Below are positions 1 through 12,256 of a DNA stretch of 64,000 bases, in pieces. The notes under the pieces were generated by a model. It was not told where the DNA came from, ran no database searches, and saw only the letters and a program-made list of their open reading frames with translations. A program made the translations under genes and the position numbers. Each line of letters opens with the position of its first letter. Position 1 is the stretch's first letter. Origin of the DNA: Sipunculus nudus (lineage: Eukaryota > Annelida > Sipuncula > Golfingiida > Sipunculidae); assembly GCA_026874595.1 (NCBI GenBank), contig CM049307.1, forward strand, positions 9,199,579 through 9,263,578, in the 5' to 3' direction.

Positions 1-225
1 TCACAGTATCTTTACAAGGTCTAGGTGGCCCTGTATTTACTAACAGTATCTGAATAAGGTCTAGGTGGCCCTGTATTTACTCACAGTATCTGAATAAGGT
101 CAAGGTAGTCCTGTATTTACTCACTGTATCTGAATAAGGTCTAAGTGGCCCTGTATTTTCTCACATTACCTCAATAAGGTCTAGGTGGCCCTGTTTTTAC
201 TCACAGTATCTTAAAAAGGGCCACA
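1..225. repeat. 40-bp minisatellite at left window edge
   Basis: Five full copies and a partial sixth of a 40-bp unit (cacagtatctgaataaggt followed by ctaggtggccctgtattta) run from the first base to about 225, with about 85-95% identity between copies. The array is cut by the window edge, so its true length is unknown. No coding frame is maintained. Confidence 0.9.
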
Positions 226-604
226 AAACTGAGATGAAGCATATGTTACTATGTACCTGCATGCCTCTCTCTTTAAAATATATTCGCAAAACCATGTGGT
301 ACTATAGTTTAAAGAGGTAGTTGTATAAAAATTGAGTGCATTTTCAGTGGTGGTTTCACAATGAATTACCAATGTAACATAAAAATTTGTTTTAATATTT
401 GAAGAACCTGTCAAATTTCTTGAAACAACCAAGACCAATTTTTTAAAGGATCATCCATGGCCAGTTGTTGACACTGCCTACTGAATGAGAATAAATGTAA
501 ACATAAAATAAGATTGCTAATTTAATACTATTCCTTCTGGCTTTCAGGTTTTAAAAATGCAGCCAAGGGGCAAGAAATAACCCATATACATCTAATAAAA
601 AGTC

Positions 605-652
605 ATTAAAACATTTAAACAAGGGACCTATGGGTCACTGTGCTCAGCTGAC
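605..652 (+). repeat. family A (Helitron-like) 5' terminus, solo fragment
   Basis: A short copy of the family A start signature (aacaagggacctatgggtcac, then gctcagctgac). Only about 45 bp of the terminus is present before unrelated sequence begins, so this is a fragment or truncated insertion. Confidence 0.5.
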
Positions 653-688
653 GTTAACCTTGAAGGTAAAAATCTAAAATAATATCTA

Positions 689-940
689 ATGGAGATAAAG
701 TGAAAGAGGAACACGTAATAAAGGCCATGATTGGTTCATATGATTGATTTGTATTGATGAGCAAGAAATTGTTGCAAAAAATATTTTGTGACCTGACCAT
801 GTGTTTCCTAATGTTGAAACTAAAGCATGTGAGAAGTTTGTGAACAAATGATCTGTACTATTACCATGATCATTAGTTGGTTTTTCGATTAACTGTTGAC
901 ATTTCAGTAGTTTACACATTGGTTCAATTGCATCTATTTT
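689..940 (-). CDS. possible coding exon of unidentified gene (segment E)
   Basis: An open frame on the - strand reads protein-like residues (for example KLLKCQQLIEK, DHLFTNFSHALVSTLG, WSGHKIFF, WPLLRVPLSLYL) before a stop. Possible acceptors are tag|atgcaatt near 940 and caacag|ttaatc near 893. It is collinear with the other - strand candidate exons at 1686-1776 and 2579-2754. None of its acceptors gives the phase needed to join directly to 1686-1776, so an intervening exon or a different boundary would be required. I do not recognise the protein, and a chance ORF in AT-rich DNA remains possible. Confidence 0.2.
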
Positions 941-1625
941 TTTGTATAATATATATTATTAAATATATGTGTATTTTTTATGAAATGTATACAGTTGAAA
1001 TATAGCTAATTAACAACATAAAACAGGGCAAACAAAGCCTGATCTCAAATTCTGCTGAGGCAGGAAAATAATGAACAAATGTTTGTATTAAATCCTGATT
1101 TTTTTATCACATCAATTATTTTCTAATTTAAGTTTATATTTCTATACATTTCCAATTTAACATATATATCTGAATATAAAAGTTGATTCATAATTCTCAA
1201 TTGCATCATCATAAATCTCAATCTTGTCAGATAACACCACATCATGCATACAAATGTTTATTTATTTTTTACCACAAAAATATATCTTTTAAATCTGCAA
1301 AACAATAAATATCTAAAAATAATACTTGATTTAGATTTCACAATTTTTAATTGTGTCTTTATTTATCCATAATGTGCTTCATATTTTATACTAATTTAAG
1401 CATACTGACGGGTTCATTTATATTTGTTAAAATCATTTAAAAGAAAATTTATTTCTTTAAAAATGCTACATTACACAACATTGCATCTTCTGGATTACAC
1501 CTTGAAGTTGAATTATTTTTTCAAGGAAAGTATTTGCATATCGGAGTGGAAACAGCATTACAATTAAGGAGATACAGTGAAAACAATAACAATTACTGCA
1601 TAACACTTGGTGGGTTGTGTTTGCC

Positions 1626-1645
1626 GGGGGGGGGGGGGGGGGGGG
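1626..1645. repeat. poly-G tract, G20
   Basis: Uninterrupted run of 20 G followed by tggggg. One of many long G/C homopolymers in an otherwise AT-rich window. Its length is likely to be unreliable in sequencing. Confidence 0.9.
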
Positions 1646-1685
1646 TGGGGGTGATTGGGGTGGTGATATGAGAATAACTGTACAC

Positions 1686-1776
1686 CTGTCACAGCAGGGG
1701 ATCTCCCCCAGTGACTGTAACAAATCAGAAACCCTGGCATAGCTGACTTCCAGTGACCTGGAGTGGGACCCTGCAT
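1686..1776 (-). CDS. candidate internal exon of unidentified gene (exon D)
   Basis: A 91-nt segment on the - strand is bounded by a good acceptor (gattacag|atgcag) and a good donor (gacag|gtgtac). Read from phase 1 it is fully open and gives AGSHSRSLEVSYARVSDLL, then QSLGEIPCCD. Incoming phase 1 matches the outgoing phase of the candidate exon at 2579-2754, so the two join in frame. No protein family is recognised. Evidence is splice-signal and reading-frame consistency only. A transcript or homology search would decide it. Confidence 0.3.
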
Positions 1777-1824
1777 CTGTAATCAAAGCAAGTGACTACA
1801 GAAAAAAAAATCAATAACTAGCTT

Positions 1825-2533
1825 AATTTTCAAGCTTTTATTTTCAAATTTCAGATTTAGACAAACTAAATACTTATGTTTACATGCTGTGAAAATTAAA
1901 TCAATGGTGCCAAAAAAAAAAAAACGTGCCATGGTCAAAGTTGGGCAAAATTTAAGGTACTGATTTTTTTTTATGCTAATAACTTAAAAAATTTACAAAA
2001 TTCAGATCTAATTTTTGGTAAACAATTGAATCTTAATTAAACATAGTTATATACTTGAGAAAATAGACTCTAGTTTCAAAATTGTTCATGTTAAGTGAGT
2101 TATTATTTTTCCTGATTTTTTACAAAGTCCATTATTTTTGGGCCCATAACTTAAAGAATTTATACTTTACAGACTTAATTTCTGGCATGTATATAGGAAG
2201 TATATATAAGAATATTTATGGTAAATATGAGGAAAAACAGATGAGTGGTTTTGATATTAGGCAGTCCTGAAGTGTGAAAATAGGATTTTAATAAAAAAAT
2301 TGAGGTTTTTCCTTAATTTCTCAAAGGAACGAAGTCACAAAGACCCAGTTTTCGGCTTGGTAGGAGATCTTGGGGACATCTAACATTATGCTGAATTTTG
2401 GATTCCTAGGTCTTACGGTTTCAAAACGTGCCACATCTACGGACGGACGGACGGACGGACGGACAGACGGACGGACGACGGACAATGGACCACGACTATA
2501 GCTCAGATGACTTATAGTCAGCTGAGCTAAAAA
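1825..2533 (+). mobile_element. family A Helitron-like repeat, 3' portion with GGAC microsatellite
   Basis: An AT-rich body ends with a (GGAC)n microsatellite at 2441-2483, then cacgactata and a hairpin-forming terminus at 2500-2528 (agctcagatgact / agtcagctgagct) followed by AAAA. The same terminus ends the copies at 10115-12014 and 23028-24731, and starts the reversed copy at 48826. Bivalve pearl-type and other non-autonomous Helitron-like elements carry ACGG microsatellites near one end, so I assign it by resemblance. No replicase or helicase gene is present. The left limit is approximate. Confidence 0.55.
2441..2483. repeat. (GGAC)n microsatellite
   Basis: About ten tetranucleotide units with one GGACA interruption, sitting just inside the hairpin end of the family A repeat. 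Family A copies elsewhere hold shorter versions (11933-11970, 24660-24690, 36058-36080). Confidence 0.9.
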
Positions 2534-2578
2534 TGTGTGAGGCTCTGTTGGATAATTCTCTATTATCCTTTGAAGTAC

Positions 2579-2754
2579 TCTTGAGGTTCAAAATGGCTCT
2601 CATTAGTCCAAGGCCTTCCCTATAAGGCTTCAACCAACTCAAATCTTCTGTTCTGTTTATTTCTGGATCACACATGAAAGGCAATAAACCAACAAAAATT
2701 CCCCTGACCTCAACACACTGATAGCATAATTTGACAAATTCCTTTAAGGCACTT
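2579..2754 (-). CDS. candidate internal exon of unidentified gene (exon C)
   Basis: The - strand reads a long, protein-like open frame (SALKEFVKLCYQCVEVRG, IFVGLLPFMCDPEINRTED, LSWLKPYREGLGLMRAIL). It follows the acceptor tttcttttctgatcaag at 2755. The donor assumed here is caaga|gtactt at 2578, which is weak. With that choice the exon is 176 nt, enters in phase 2 and leaves in phase 1, compatible with the exon at 1686-1776. If the donor is wrong, the frame runs on into the inserted family A repeat and stops at about 2496. The residue pattern looks like a helical metazoan protein, but I cannot name the family. Confidence 0.35.
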
Positions 2755-2929
2755 CTTGATCAGAAAAGAAAGTTGTTCAATTTAAATTTTCTAACACATT
2801 TCACCAAGGTCATATGTGAAAGTATGGACAATGCAGAACATTCTGATTTTCCATTATAATACATTCAATCTGAGCTAATTGTATCTGCCAAAACTGAGTT
2901 TTGCGTATACTATGTTTTCAGTCGGCCGC

Positions 2930-3945
2930 CGCCGCCACATAGGTTTCCAAAGAACTCCTCCTTAACCACTGGGCGGAATTTTTTAAATTCCGGATTGGGA
3001 TCAGGTCACATGTGAACTGATGTGCCCTCATTTTTGGTTGACCTCTGACCTTACCTCTCTGCCAGCGTCAATTTGTGCGTCTGTTGCCACACATAAACCC
3101 ACATATCTCGGGAACCGTTTGACCGATCAGGCTGAAAATTTTACACAAATGTAGCCCTTGAAATTTATTTCATACACTAAAAATGGTGGCGTCACCTGCA
3201 ACCATTTTTGAACTGTGTCCATCTGTTCATCTGCCTTGGGATAAAATCAATCATATCTCTGGATTAGTTGGACTTAACCACCTGAAATTTTGCATGTGTA
3301 TACATCCTGGATAGCTTTCTTGATTTTATGACAGGTGGTGCCATGTACCTTCATGTTTACGCTACACACATCCAAGCTCATTTCTCGGGAACCATTTGAT
3401 CATTTGGGCAGAAATTTTGCATGTGTATAGATCTCACATAGGTCTTCATCATGAATAAAACTGGTGGTGCCACCTGCAACCATTTTTGCACAACGTCCAT
3501 CTGTTCATCTGCCTTGGGATAAAATCACTCATATCTTGGCAGTGGTTTGACTTATCCACCTAAAATTTTGCAGGTTTATACATCTAGAATAGCTTTCTGG
3601 ATTTTTGGCAGGTGGCGCCACCTACATTTATGTTTACACTGCAGACATCCAGGCTTATATCTCAGGACTTGTTTGCTGTATCCTCCTGAAATTTTGCATG
3701 TGTATAGATCTCACATAGCTCTTTATCATACACAAAACTTGAGGTGCAACCTGCAACCATTTTTGCACAGCGTCCTTCTGTTTATCTGCTGTTGGATAAA
3801 ATCACTCATATACAAGTAGTGGTTCGACTTATCTGCCTAAAAGTTTGCGTATGTATACAACTTAGACAGCTTTCTGGATTTTGTGGTAGGTGGCACAACC
3901 TACATACTCATTTCAGCTGCAGACATCCATGCTAATATGCAACAA
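2930..3945 (+). repeat. about 280-bp tandem core repeats (family B-like)
   Basis: Roughly three diverged units of about 280 bp. The phrase cacctgcaaccattttt, or its variant, recurs at about 3192, 3473 and 3752, alternating with cctgaaattttgcatgtgta. Each unit carries GGTGGCGCCACC or a near match (exact at 3611-3622). Similar phrases occur in the family B termini near 21.1, 48.4 and 62.8 kb, so this is probably the internal satellite of a related non-autonomous element. A GCC-rich segment (gtcggccgccgccgcc) marks its left side. Confidence 0.6.
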
Positions 3946-3949
3946 ACCT

Positions 3950-6120
3950 CACTCTATTTCCCCTTGCCACTCAATCAATGCCTCACTTCACCTGTCCTAC
4001 TCTGATTTCGGCGGATACACGTAGTCGCTTGTCAACTACCCGTATTCTAGTCATTATATGATATTTAACATGCAACCTTTTCAATACTGTGGTATGAACT
4101 ATCTAACTAAATACATTAAATACATACATACTATCTTGTTGTAAATCTTGATGTTGTTACTTGCCTTCATTTCTATGCTATGAATACAAAGACCCAAGAA
4201 AAATTTAGGTGAATTATGAGAATTAATGAATAATTAACTACATGAAATGAGTGAATTATAAGAATTAATAACCATGAACTGAATGAGATAAGTGAATTCA
4301 TGAGTTCAGTGAAATTTGCACCAAATAAAATAGAGACTGGATATGCACTGAATACTGTGTAATAATGTCATATTTGACAAATTTATTGGTTATCAGAAAG
4401 ATAAAATGATGTCAGAAACAGCGTACTATTATGATGGATATAATACCCTATTTTCACACTGAACTGTTGAGTACATTGTAACAGCATCATTATCTGTATA
4501 CAAATCAGAGAGGGAGGAAGCTAGGACCAGGGTTATTCCCAAATGATCCTTATCATTAACAAATTAAGTGGCTCACACTCTCAATCCAATCTTACAAGGT
4601 GAACACAATGCAAATGCACTTAATGTATAATAGACTGAAGAACATGTCTGAAAAGTGGAGGTTCACAAAATTTCACATAATCATATAAACACAACTTGGT
4701 ATTAAGAACTGTAATCAAGTAAACATGATAGACATGAATGTGGTCTGGTTATACTGTATGTACACAGTCATGTAGACAGTTATGAGCAGTGATGAACAAA
4801 GCCTTGTATGCATGAACACAGTTAATGACAATGGGAAGCTCAGGTTTTTCATTATAAGCAGACATCAGAATTCACTTTCACTTTTATTTCTCATGGTTTT
4901 AATTTAGCTCTCCTGAAAACTGACTAATTTATAAAGAATAAGAGCTTGAGGACTCGGTGTATAATCTCTTATCTAGTGTTTACTGTGTAGAGCTTGTAAA
5001 CATTTTTAAAACAATAGAGCACCCTTTATCTTTGATTTCCTGTTTAACCCCTCACACTGACTTCCTGCTGTCTGCGGGGGATTCAGGTGTGTGTGATTGA
5101 ACGACTTATGATGCATATTTAATGTAAAATTCACACCCTCCATTGAAACCAATATGTCCATGCATTAAAGATAAAGTGCCAATGATCTGTTTATCCTGTC
5201 AAGCACTCAGGTCTAACTAATTCTCACATGTATTTTTTTTTTTGTTTTTCTGTCACATGCAATATAGATAACTTGTTTAAATAAAACAGGTACTTTGTAA
5301 CATCGTTGTAATGAATAGTCTTTCAGGTATCCTTGACAATAACAAATTGTAACAGTGAGGGATTTTATGGATAATTTCTATTTTACATTATTGTATACAT
5401 TAAGACTGTTGTATCCATCCAAGGTTCAAATTAATCTGTCAAACTTCAATCTAAATCATGATTATCCCACACAGGCAGTAAAGTGCTGCTCAGTAAGGCA
5501 TTCTCTAACCCTTACCCTTACTCTCCTTTCTGCACATGTAATCTCTGTAATATCTGTGCAAGTGTCCATAAATTTAAATCTTTACTATATAGTATTTAAA
5601 ATAACCTGAGGAACAAAAATACATCATAGTTAAAAGATCAGGAGGCTGGAGGGAGTGCAAGACCCTCATTCACCTGTCCTCCCCCCCCCCCCTTTCCCAA
5701 TCAACAGATGAATGAATCTCTTGGCACACTCTTCATCTGTTAATAAACATGATATGTACCAGCAAATAAATCATCCTTACATGTTTGTATGATTTGTCCT
5801 GGACTTCCTGTTCTTGATTCACCAGGTGACTAATATATCAATATAAAAGTCAAATATCATAACAGCATTTTACTCAATCCATGCATCAATTTGTTGATGA
5901 TATTTGATCTCCTGATGGGATATAATGTCTGAATATATGGAATAATGTAAGCATGACGCTGAAACATCGCAGTCAGACATGTTCAAATGCATCTACTGGT
6001 AAAAGGCTGTTTTAGGAATAAAACTAAATTTTGGTATGGAAGTTAACTGTATGGGTTCAATACATCATGAGAAAAGTACTGCGCTTTCTTACTGACAATA
6101 TATTGACACATGATGTATTG
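3950..6120. other. no recognisable gene
   Basis: AT-rich unique-looking sequence. I see short chance ORFs, a C12 tract at 5681-5692 and no convincing exon pair, RNA gene or mobile-element terminus. Confidence 0.5.
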
Positions 6121-6139
6121 ACATGCTAAACATTGGTAT

Positions 6140-6730
6140 ATGACTTAATTCTGATGGTGGACACCATGTGCACAGAGCCTTGGTAAGATAAGAGGGACTT
6201 AATTCTGATGGTGGACACCATGTGCACAGAGCCTTGGTAAGATAAGTGGGACTTAATTCTGATGGTGGACACCATGTGCACAGAGCCTTAGCAAGAAAAG
6301 CAGGACTTAATTCTGATGGTGAACACCATGTGCACAGAGCCTTGGTAAGATAAGTGGGACTTAATTCTGATGGTGAACACCATGTGCACATGCAGAGCCT
6401 TGGTAAGATAAGTGGGACTTAATTCTGATGGTGGACACCATGTGCACAGAGCCTTGGTAAGATAAGAGGGACTTAATTCTGATGGTGAACACCATGTGCA
6501 CATGCAGAGCCATGGTAAGATAAGTGGGACTTAATTCTGATGGTGGACACCATGTGCACAGAGCCTTGGTAAGATAAGAGGGACTTAATTCTGATGGTGG
6601 ACACCATGTGCACAGAGCCTTGGTAAGATAAGTGGGACTTAATTCTGATGGTGGACACCATGTGCACAGAGCCTTGGTAAGATAAGTGGGACTTAATTCT
6701 GATGGTGGACACCATGTGCACAGAGCCCTT
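6140..6730. repeat. 54-bp minisatellite, about 11 units
   Basis: Tandem units of 54 bp (cttaattctgatggtggac, accatgtgcacagagccttg, gtaagataagtggga) with very high identity. At least two units carry a 4-nt insertion (tgtgcacatgcagag), making 58 bp. Because 54 is a multiple of three, open frames appear across the array on the - strand (18-residue periodic peptide). The 58-bp units shift the frame and there is no flanking coding sequence, so I treat the array as noncoding satellite. Confidence 0.9.
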
Positions 6731-6734
6731 GTTA

Positions 6735-8030
6735 ATTTACTAGTCAGTTCAGCTGAACAAGGGAATAATGGGTTCTGGTCTTTCAAGAGGACATATCGTG
6801 CCCTGTTGTGTTAATAAGAAAAAGAATAAAAAAATAAAAACATCCACAAGTTAAATTAATGTGACACATTTTTGTCATGAATATACAAGAACAAATGGTT
6901 TTCATGCTTAATCACTATACCTGAACTGACACACTTGTTAGTTTACATATTTTGATGATGTGCTTACCTCTAGGGCCAATTCCAAATTTAAACGAGTTCT
7001 GTTGTTTTAGTACTGTTTCAGCTTTGTAACAATACGTCCTACTTGCTGCCAGTGAATAACACGCTGCTCAGAAAACTACAGGATATCCACTAATCGGAGT
7101 GATTATATCGCTACACTTTGTGCCATACACTAACACACACAGCAAGTGCAATGAAACTACCTTCACATACAGGAAGAACACATACAGCAAACCTATCTTG
7201 AATAAACACCTTAGGCTTTTATTTATGTCCCCCTTTATATGTCACCTGCTCCAGTAATGAGTCAGTTATCAGTTATTATGCTGGGGTTTTCTAATTACTC
7301 ATGATTAAGTAAACAATCATGTACAGAAGGGTGATATGTAATCATAAAACCCACACGTTTGTCTATCTGATATCAGTTTTTGTTATTGTTTATAATTTGG
7401 AAAAGATGCCTGGTGTGGTTATACATTTAAATGCATTTTACAGATTTGGGTCTCATAAAAATATTATTTATTACTAAAAGATACAAGATACAACTATCAA
7501 ATTGCTGAATCCAAGCTGAGCTGTATTAATAGGAATAAAATTGGTTGTAACTGGCCTTCAGAGAAGTAAAGTTTACAATTTTAAAGTGTTAATTATAGAT
7601 AGTTAAATGATAATTTGTTCACCTCGGCATAACCGAGCTCTTATAAAATTTCTGCTTACTGTCCCACAAATCTCTAGATAGGACATATTATTTATAATGA
7701 TACTATGCATATAGTTCATGCAGCATCGCTGAACCCTGAAATAGTCAGTGTTATCTGAATTACAAACAGAGCAAGTCGTGGTTTTGTCCCATATACCTCA
7801 AAGAACATATATTTCACTGTGATCTAATTTCAGGTTTCCAAGTTGATATTATGAGGCCCTGCCTGAAAATAACTAATTTAAATTCAATTTCTAAAGGTTC
7901 TGTCATAATTCAATCATTTTTTTACTACAGATATTTTTTTCTCAATTTTTTTAAAATGTTAAACAGCTCTCTGATATGTTTAACTGCATGAATTTCAGAC
8001 ATAAACCTGATCATACATCAATGGTATCTC
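6735..8030. other. mostly featureless, contains one candidate exon
   Basis: AT-rich sequence between the minisatellite and the repeat at 8034. The only item worth noting is the - strand exon candidate at 6968-7063. Confidence 0.4.
6968..7063 (-). CDS. candidate internal exon of unidentified gene (exon B)
   Basis: A 96-nt - strand segment lies between the acceptor ttttctgagcag|cgtgtt and the donor cctagag|gtaagc. In phase 1 it is open throughout (CYSLAASRTYCYKAETVL, KQQNSFKFGIGPR) and leaves in phase 1. It would therefore join in frame after the proposed start exon at 12257-12293. The other two frames contain stops. The segment is short and unrecognised, so a chance combination of splice-like signals cannot be excluded. 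Confidence 0.2.
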
Positions 8031-8033
8031 TGA

Positions 8034-9173
8034 AACAAGAGACCAATGAGCTTTAAAGCTCAGCTGAAATCTCCAGACAGTAACTGTACAATCTGTATCA
8101 AGAAAAAATATTGCTCCTGGCCAGTGGGCTTTCTACTTATTCTTTCTACACACAAGTATTTACATATATATCCTAAGAGTATAGAGCAAGGAACCAACCA
8201 AAAGTATACACTGCTTTTGTTGATGGCTCAAAAAATGTACTTCTAGTCACCAAGTTGTTTTTCATTGCACAGGCAAGATCTCACAGTATGAACTGTTATC
8301 ATGAACATTTAAATGTCCTCAGTACACTAACAAGTAACAAGACAAGCTAAAAGGGTATTTGTCTCAGCAGCTTTTATTTTGGCTTAGTTTTATTTTTTGT
8401 TCTAAATGATGCATTTTAAGATTTTGATGAAATTGATTGCATTCTAACATAATTTTCAAGTTACTTAAAATATAATTCTTACTTGCTTACTCAACCTGAG
8501 TGAGCAGATTGTTCATTTGACAATTAAACATTGTTTACCACATAATATAACAAACAAAATTGACAATTTAGAAAAATTGACAGAACTGGTCAAAGTATGG
8601 TTCAATCTATGGTTTTAATTGGTTAGAATGATTATAAATATGAATTTCAGGGTCTCCTTGAGTTCCTATTATTTGTTAGCCAAAATAACCCCAAAGCTAG
8701 TGCTCCTTTCATTCCAATCCCTGGTTATGAATTCTGCTCTTCCAACAGATGGACAGATGGCCAACTATATAAAACAATTACAAATCTAAGTGGCACCACT
8801 AGTGTCATACATCAGACAGACCTATTAAAGATGGAAAAGCACAGTAAATTTCTAAGCATACCCTGCATCATTTGTTGAGGATTTGAGCTTTTGTATCAAT
8901 TTTACTAAAAGTGGATTAATTGTAGTAAAATATCAAATCTCCAAGTAACATTTGTCAAGAGCTGGTTGGGCAAAACCTTTTCAAATTCTGCGCACATACA
9001 GGTACATATGTGTAAATTAGGTACATTTACTCAATTTAAAGGTCATTTGGGAATTTTTATGTTAAAAGTCAATCATTATGGTTTGCACCCTATTAATGGA
9101 CAGCCAGACTAAAGGACAATGGACGAAGACCAATCGCTTTGGCTCAGCATGGCTGAAAGTCAGCTGAGCTTAA
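8034..9173 (+). mobile_element. family A Helitron-like repeat, diverged copy
   Basis: Begins aacaagagaccaatg then aaagctcagctga. Ends with ggctcagcatggctgaaa and gtcagctgagctt at about 9150-9173, matching the two termini of the 10115-12014 copy. The interior carries only degenerate versions of the family core (ggcaccactagtgtcatac). About 1.14 kb, no ORF of element origin. Confidence 0.55.
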
Positions 9174-10110
9174 ATGTGTGTTGGAAAGGCAGAGGTGTAG
9201 TAGTATATCTCAGTTACATTCCACTGTCCACTCTTATTACATACTAGTAACTGTCAGATTATAAACTCAAGAACTAATTAGAGCTGCATATCCTTTTGCA
9301 AGAAGTACCACAACTTCCTCTACGCTTGTAACATGTATATTCTCTATTTTTATACAAATGGTGTTCAAGAACACAGTGCATTGTTATTCAGTCTTATACT
9401 CATACTAGGAAGTTAGCAATCAACAAATATTCCCTGTAAGAGTACTCTGTACACAAACTAAAATAGACAAAAATAGCCTACTGCACAGGCCTACAATTGG
9501 TGTGTCAATATAGGAATTCCCAAACATTTATTGACATCTGCACTTGTCATATCACCAATACCACTCCCACAAATCCCACACAGCATACACTGCCTCTAGC
9601 AGAAATATGAAGAACAGCATATTGAATGTATCATTAAAATGAGATCACCATAATATATAATTATATGTTGGCATCTGTGGCTTACATTAATTTATTTAAT
9701 ACTTATGATAAACAAAATTTTGTTTTTCTAAATAAAGTATATGTCATTTAACACCTAGTACATAAACAGTATTCGGTCTAATACTACAATATTTATCAAG
9801 GATTTATCCCCTGAACAGTTAAAATTCAGCATTCGGTATGAACAATTGAGACACTTTTCAGTAGTCTCATGTTAAACAATATGAAATTATCTTGAAACCC
9901 GATTTATCAACCATGGTTCCATCTCATTCAAATCAAAGGTTAAAATTATACATTCTTTCCTTTTTATCAAATCTTGACAATAGTTTTGAAATCAAGTAGG
10001 TTTAAGTAAGAAGTGTTGTAAGTTCAGTCTGCAATGGTGGTGTGTATAGGAAAAACAATTTGCTGTATTTTGTTAACAACTTAACATACATGTTGATGTA
10101 GCTATTCAAT
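9174..10110. other. no recognisable feature
   Basis: AT-rich spacer between two family A repeats. No exon, RNA or repeat structure was seen. Confidence 0.4.
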
Positions 10111-10114
10111 TTCA

Positions 10115-12014
10115 ACAAGTGACCCATGGGTCATGCCGCTCAGCTGACTGGGAAGAGATTCGCAAAAGGAAATTTTATCATCTGAATGGTAGTATATATA
10201 CCCATTCAACTGAAGCATCAAACAGATTAACCAAAGGGCCAAGATTGTGTCTTTATTTATATATCTCAAAAATAGAAAAAAAAATGTGTAAACTTTAAAA
10301 AAAATACAGGTGGCTCCACCAGTCTGCAGAAACTAATAAAAACACTTAATGGTCAATATCTATGCAAAAAATCATGGTGATCTCTGTATCAGTTGTTCAG
10401 ATACTTCAGCTTTTGTATCAAATTTTCCATTATTCTAAGGGATACTTTGGAGTCCTATAGCTTGAAGGATATGGATAACAGAGACCTAATTTCAGGTTTC
10501 CACAGACACTTTTTATGAGCCTCCTTGCATGACAAGAATGAAGATTCTGGGTCTAGTTGTTATGATTTGTGCCATGTAAACAGATGACAGCATCCTTAAA
10601 GGTCTCAAAAATAGAGAAAAAAGTTCGAAAAATTGAACAAAATATAGGTGGCAACACCAGTCTGCAGAAACTGATGTAACACCTCATGATCAATATGTAT
10701 GCCAAAAATCATGACCATCAGTGTTGTAGTTTTTGAGATACTGCAGTTTTTGTTTCAAATTTTCATTATTCTGGGGGATATTTTGGAGCCATACAGCTTA
10801 AAGGGTATTGGTTACAGAGACCTAATTTCAGGTTTCCATGGAGACTTTTGATGGGTCTCCCTGTGTGTCAAGAATAAAGATTCTAGGTCCAGTTGTTATG
10901 ATCTGTGCCCTGTTAACAGATGTTCATATCTTTAAAGGTCCTAAAAAATAGAGAAAAAAATTATAAAAAAAACCCTAATAAATACAGGTGGTGCCACCAG
11001 TCTGTAGAAACTGATGAAACACTCCATGGTCAATATCCATGCAAACAATTATGGTGATCTCTGCATTAGTTGTTCAGATACTTCAGCTTTTATATCAAAT
11101 TTTCCATTATTCTGAGCTGTACTTTGGAGTGCCACAGCTCAAAGGATATGGGTAATAGAGACTAAATTTCAGGTTTCCATGGAGACTTTTCATGGGTCTC
11201 CCTGTGTGTCAAGAATGATGATTCTTGGTCCAGTCGTTAGAATTTGTACCCTGTTGACAGATAACTACATCCTTAAAGGTCTCAAAAATAGAGAAAAAAA
11301 ATTGTACAAATTTGAAAAAAATACAGGTGGAGCCACCAGTCTGCAGGAACTGATGGAACACCTCTTGATCAATATGTATGCCAAAAATCATGACCATCAG
11401 TGATGTAGTTAATGAGATATTGAAGTTTTTGTATGAATTTTTTTTCTATTCTGGGGGGTAATTTAGGGCTCCATAGCTCAAAGGATATGGGTAACAGAGA
11501 CCTAATTTCTGGTTTCCATGGAGACCTTTCATAGGTCTCTCAGTGTGTCAAGAATGAAGATTCTAGGTCCAGTCTTTACAATTTGTGCCCTGTTAACGGA
11601 TGTTCACATTTTTAGGGTGTCAAAAATACAGAAAACAATTCGTAAAAAAAAATAAAAAAATACAGGTGGCGCCACCAGTCTGCAGGAACAGATGGAACAT
11701 TTCATGATCAATACGTATGGCCATCAGTGATGCAGTTAATGAGATACTGAAGTTTTTGTATGAAATTTTTTACTATTCTTGGGGATACTTTGGGGCCCCC
11801 ATAGCTTGAAGGATATGGGTAACAGACCTAATTTCTGGTTTCCAAGAAGGTTTTTTATGGACCTCTCAGAATGTCAAATTTCAAGATTCTAGGTCCAGTG
11901 GTTATGATTTGTGCCTGGTTAACAGACAGACACACAGACGGACAGCTTGACAGACGGATGACAGACAAAGAGTGATCACTATAGTTAGATGACTTACAGT
12001 CAGCTGAGCTAAAA
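10115..12014 (+). mobile_element. family A Helitron-like element, best-preserved copy
   Basis: A 1.9 kb element starting aacaagtgacccatgggtca then gctcagctgact. It ends gacttacagtcagctgagct followed by AAAAA at 12014. The interior is five tandem units of about 339 bp, with markers near 10308, 10643, 10984, 11323 and 11662. Each holds the GGTGGCGCCACC-type palindrome, ccagtctgcag, a catgaccatcag or gtgatctctg phrase, and ggtccagt...gttaacaga. The last unit runs into a short ACGG-like microsatellite. Terminal hairpin, internal satellite and microsatellite match non-autonomous Helitron-like (pearl-type) elements of bivalves. It encodes no Rep/helicase, so it would depend on a partner. Confidence 0.65.
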
Positions 12015-12256
12015 AGTGTCTCACATAACCCACATGGAGAGTTACCATTCAGTAAAATGCTTCTCTTAATGAAATTATTACTATCTAAATTTCTGTTTAT
12101 GATACTAACATTATTACATTATTTAAATTCAATTTAACAAATTATTTACATTTGTCATTTCAGTCATTGAATGTTAGAAAATACAAAGCATATAAACAAG
12201 TGATTCACAACAAATATGAAATGATTAAAGAAGCATGTGTCACTTAAATGACTTAC

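Noticed and set aside
1-225. CRISPR-like array (40-bp repeats)
   Set aside because: Units are contiguous without unique spacers, and the context is eukaryotic; it is a minisatellite.
605-2533. One Helitron-like element from 605 to 2533 that captured exons
   Set aside because: The start and end signatures flank the candidate exons, but well-preserved copies have cores directly after the start. Collinearity with the exon just outside at 2579-2754 fits better with separate insertions into introns of a host gene.
6089-6786. Open frames of up to 141 codons on the minus strand with an 18-residue repeat
   Set aside because: They are a consequence of the 54-bp tandem array. The frame changes at 58-bp units and there is no non-repetitive coding flank.
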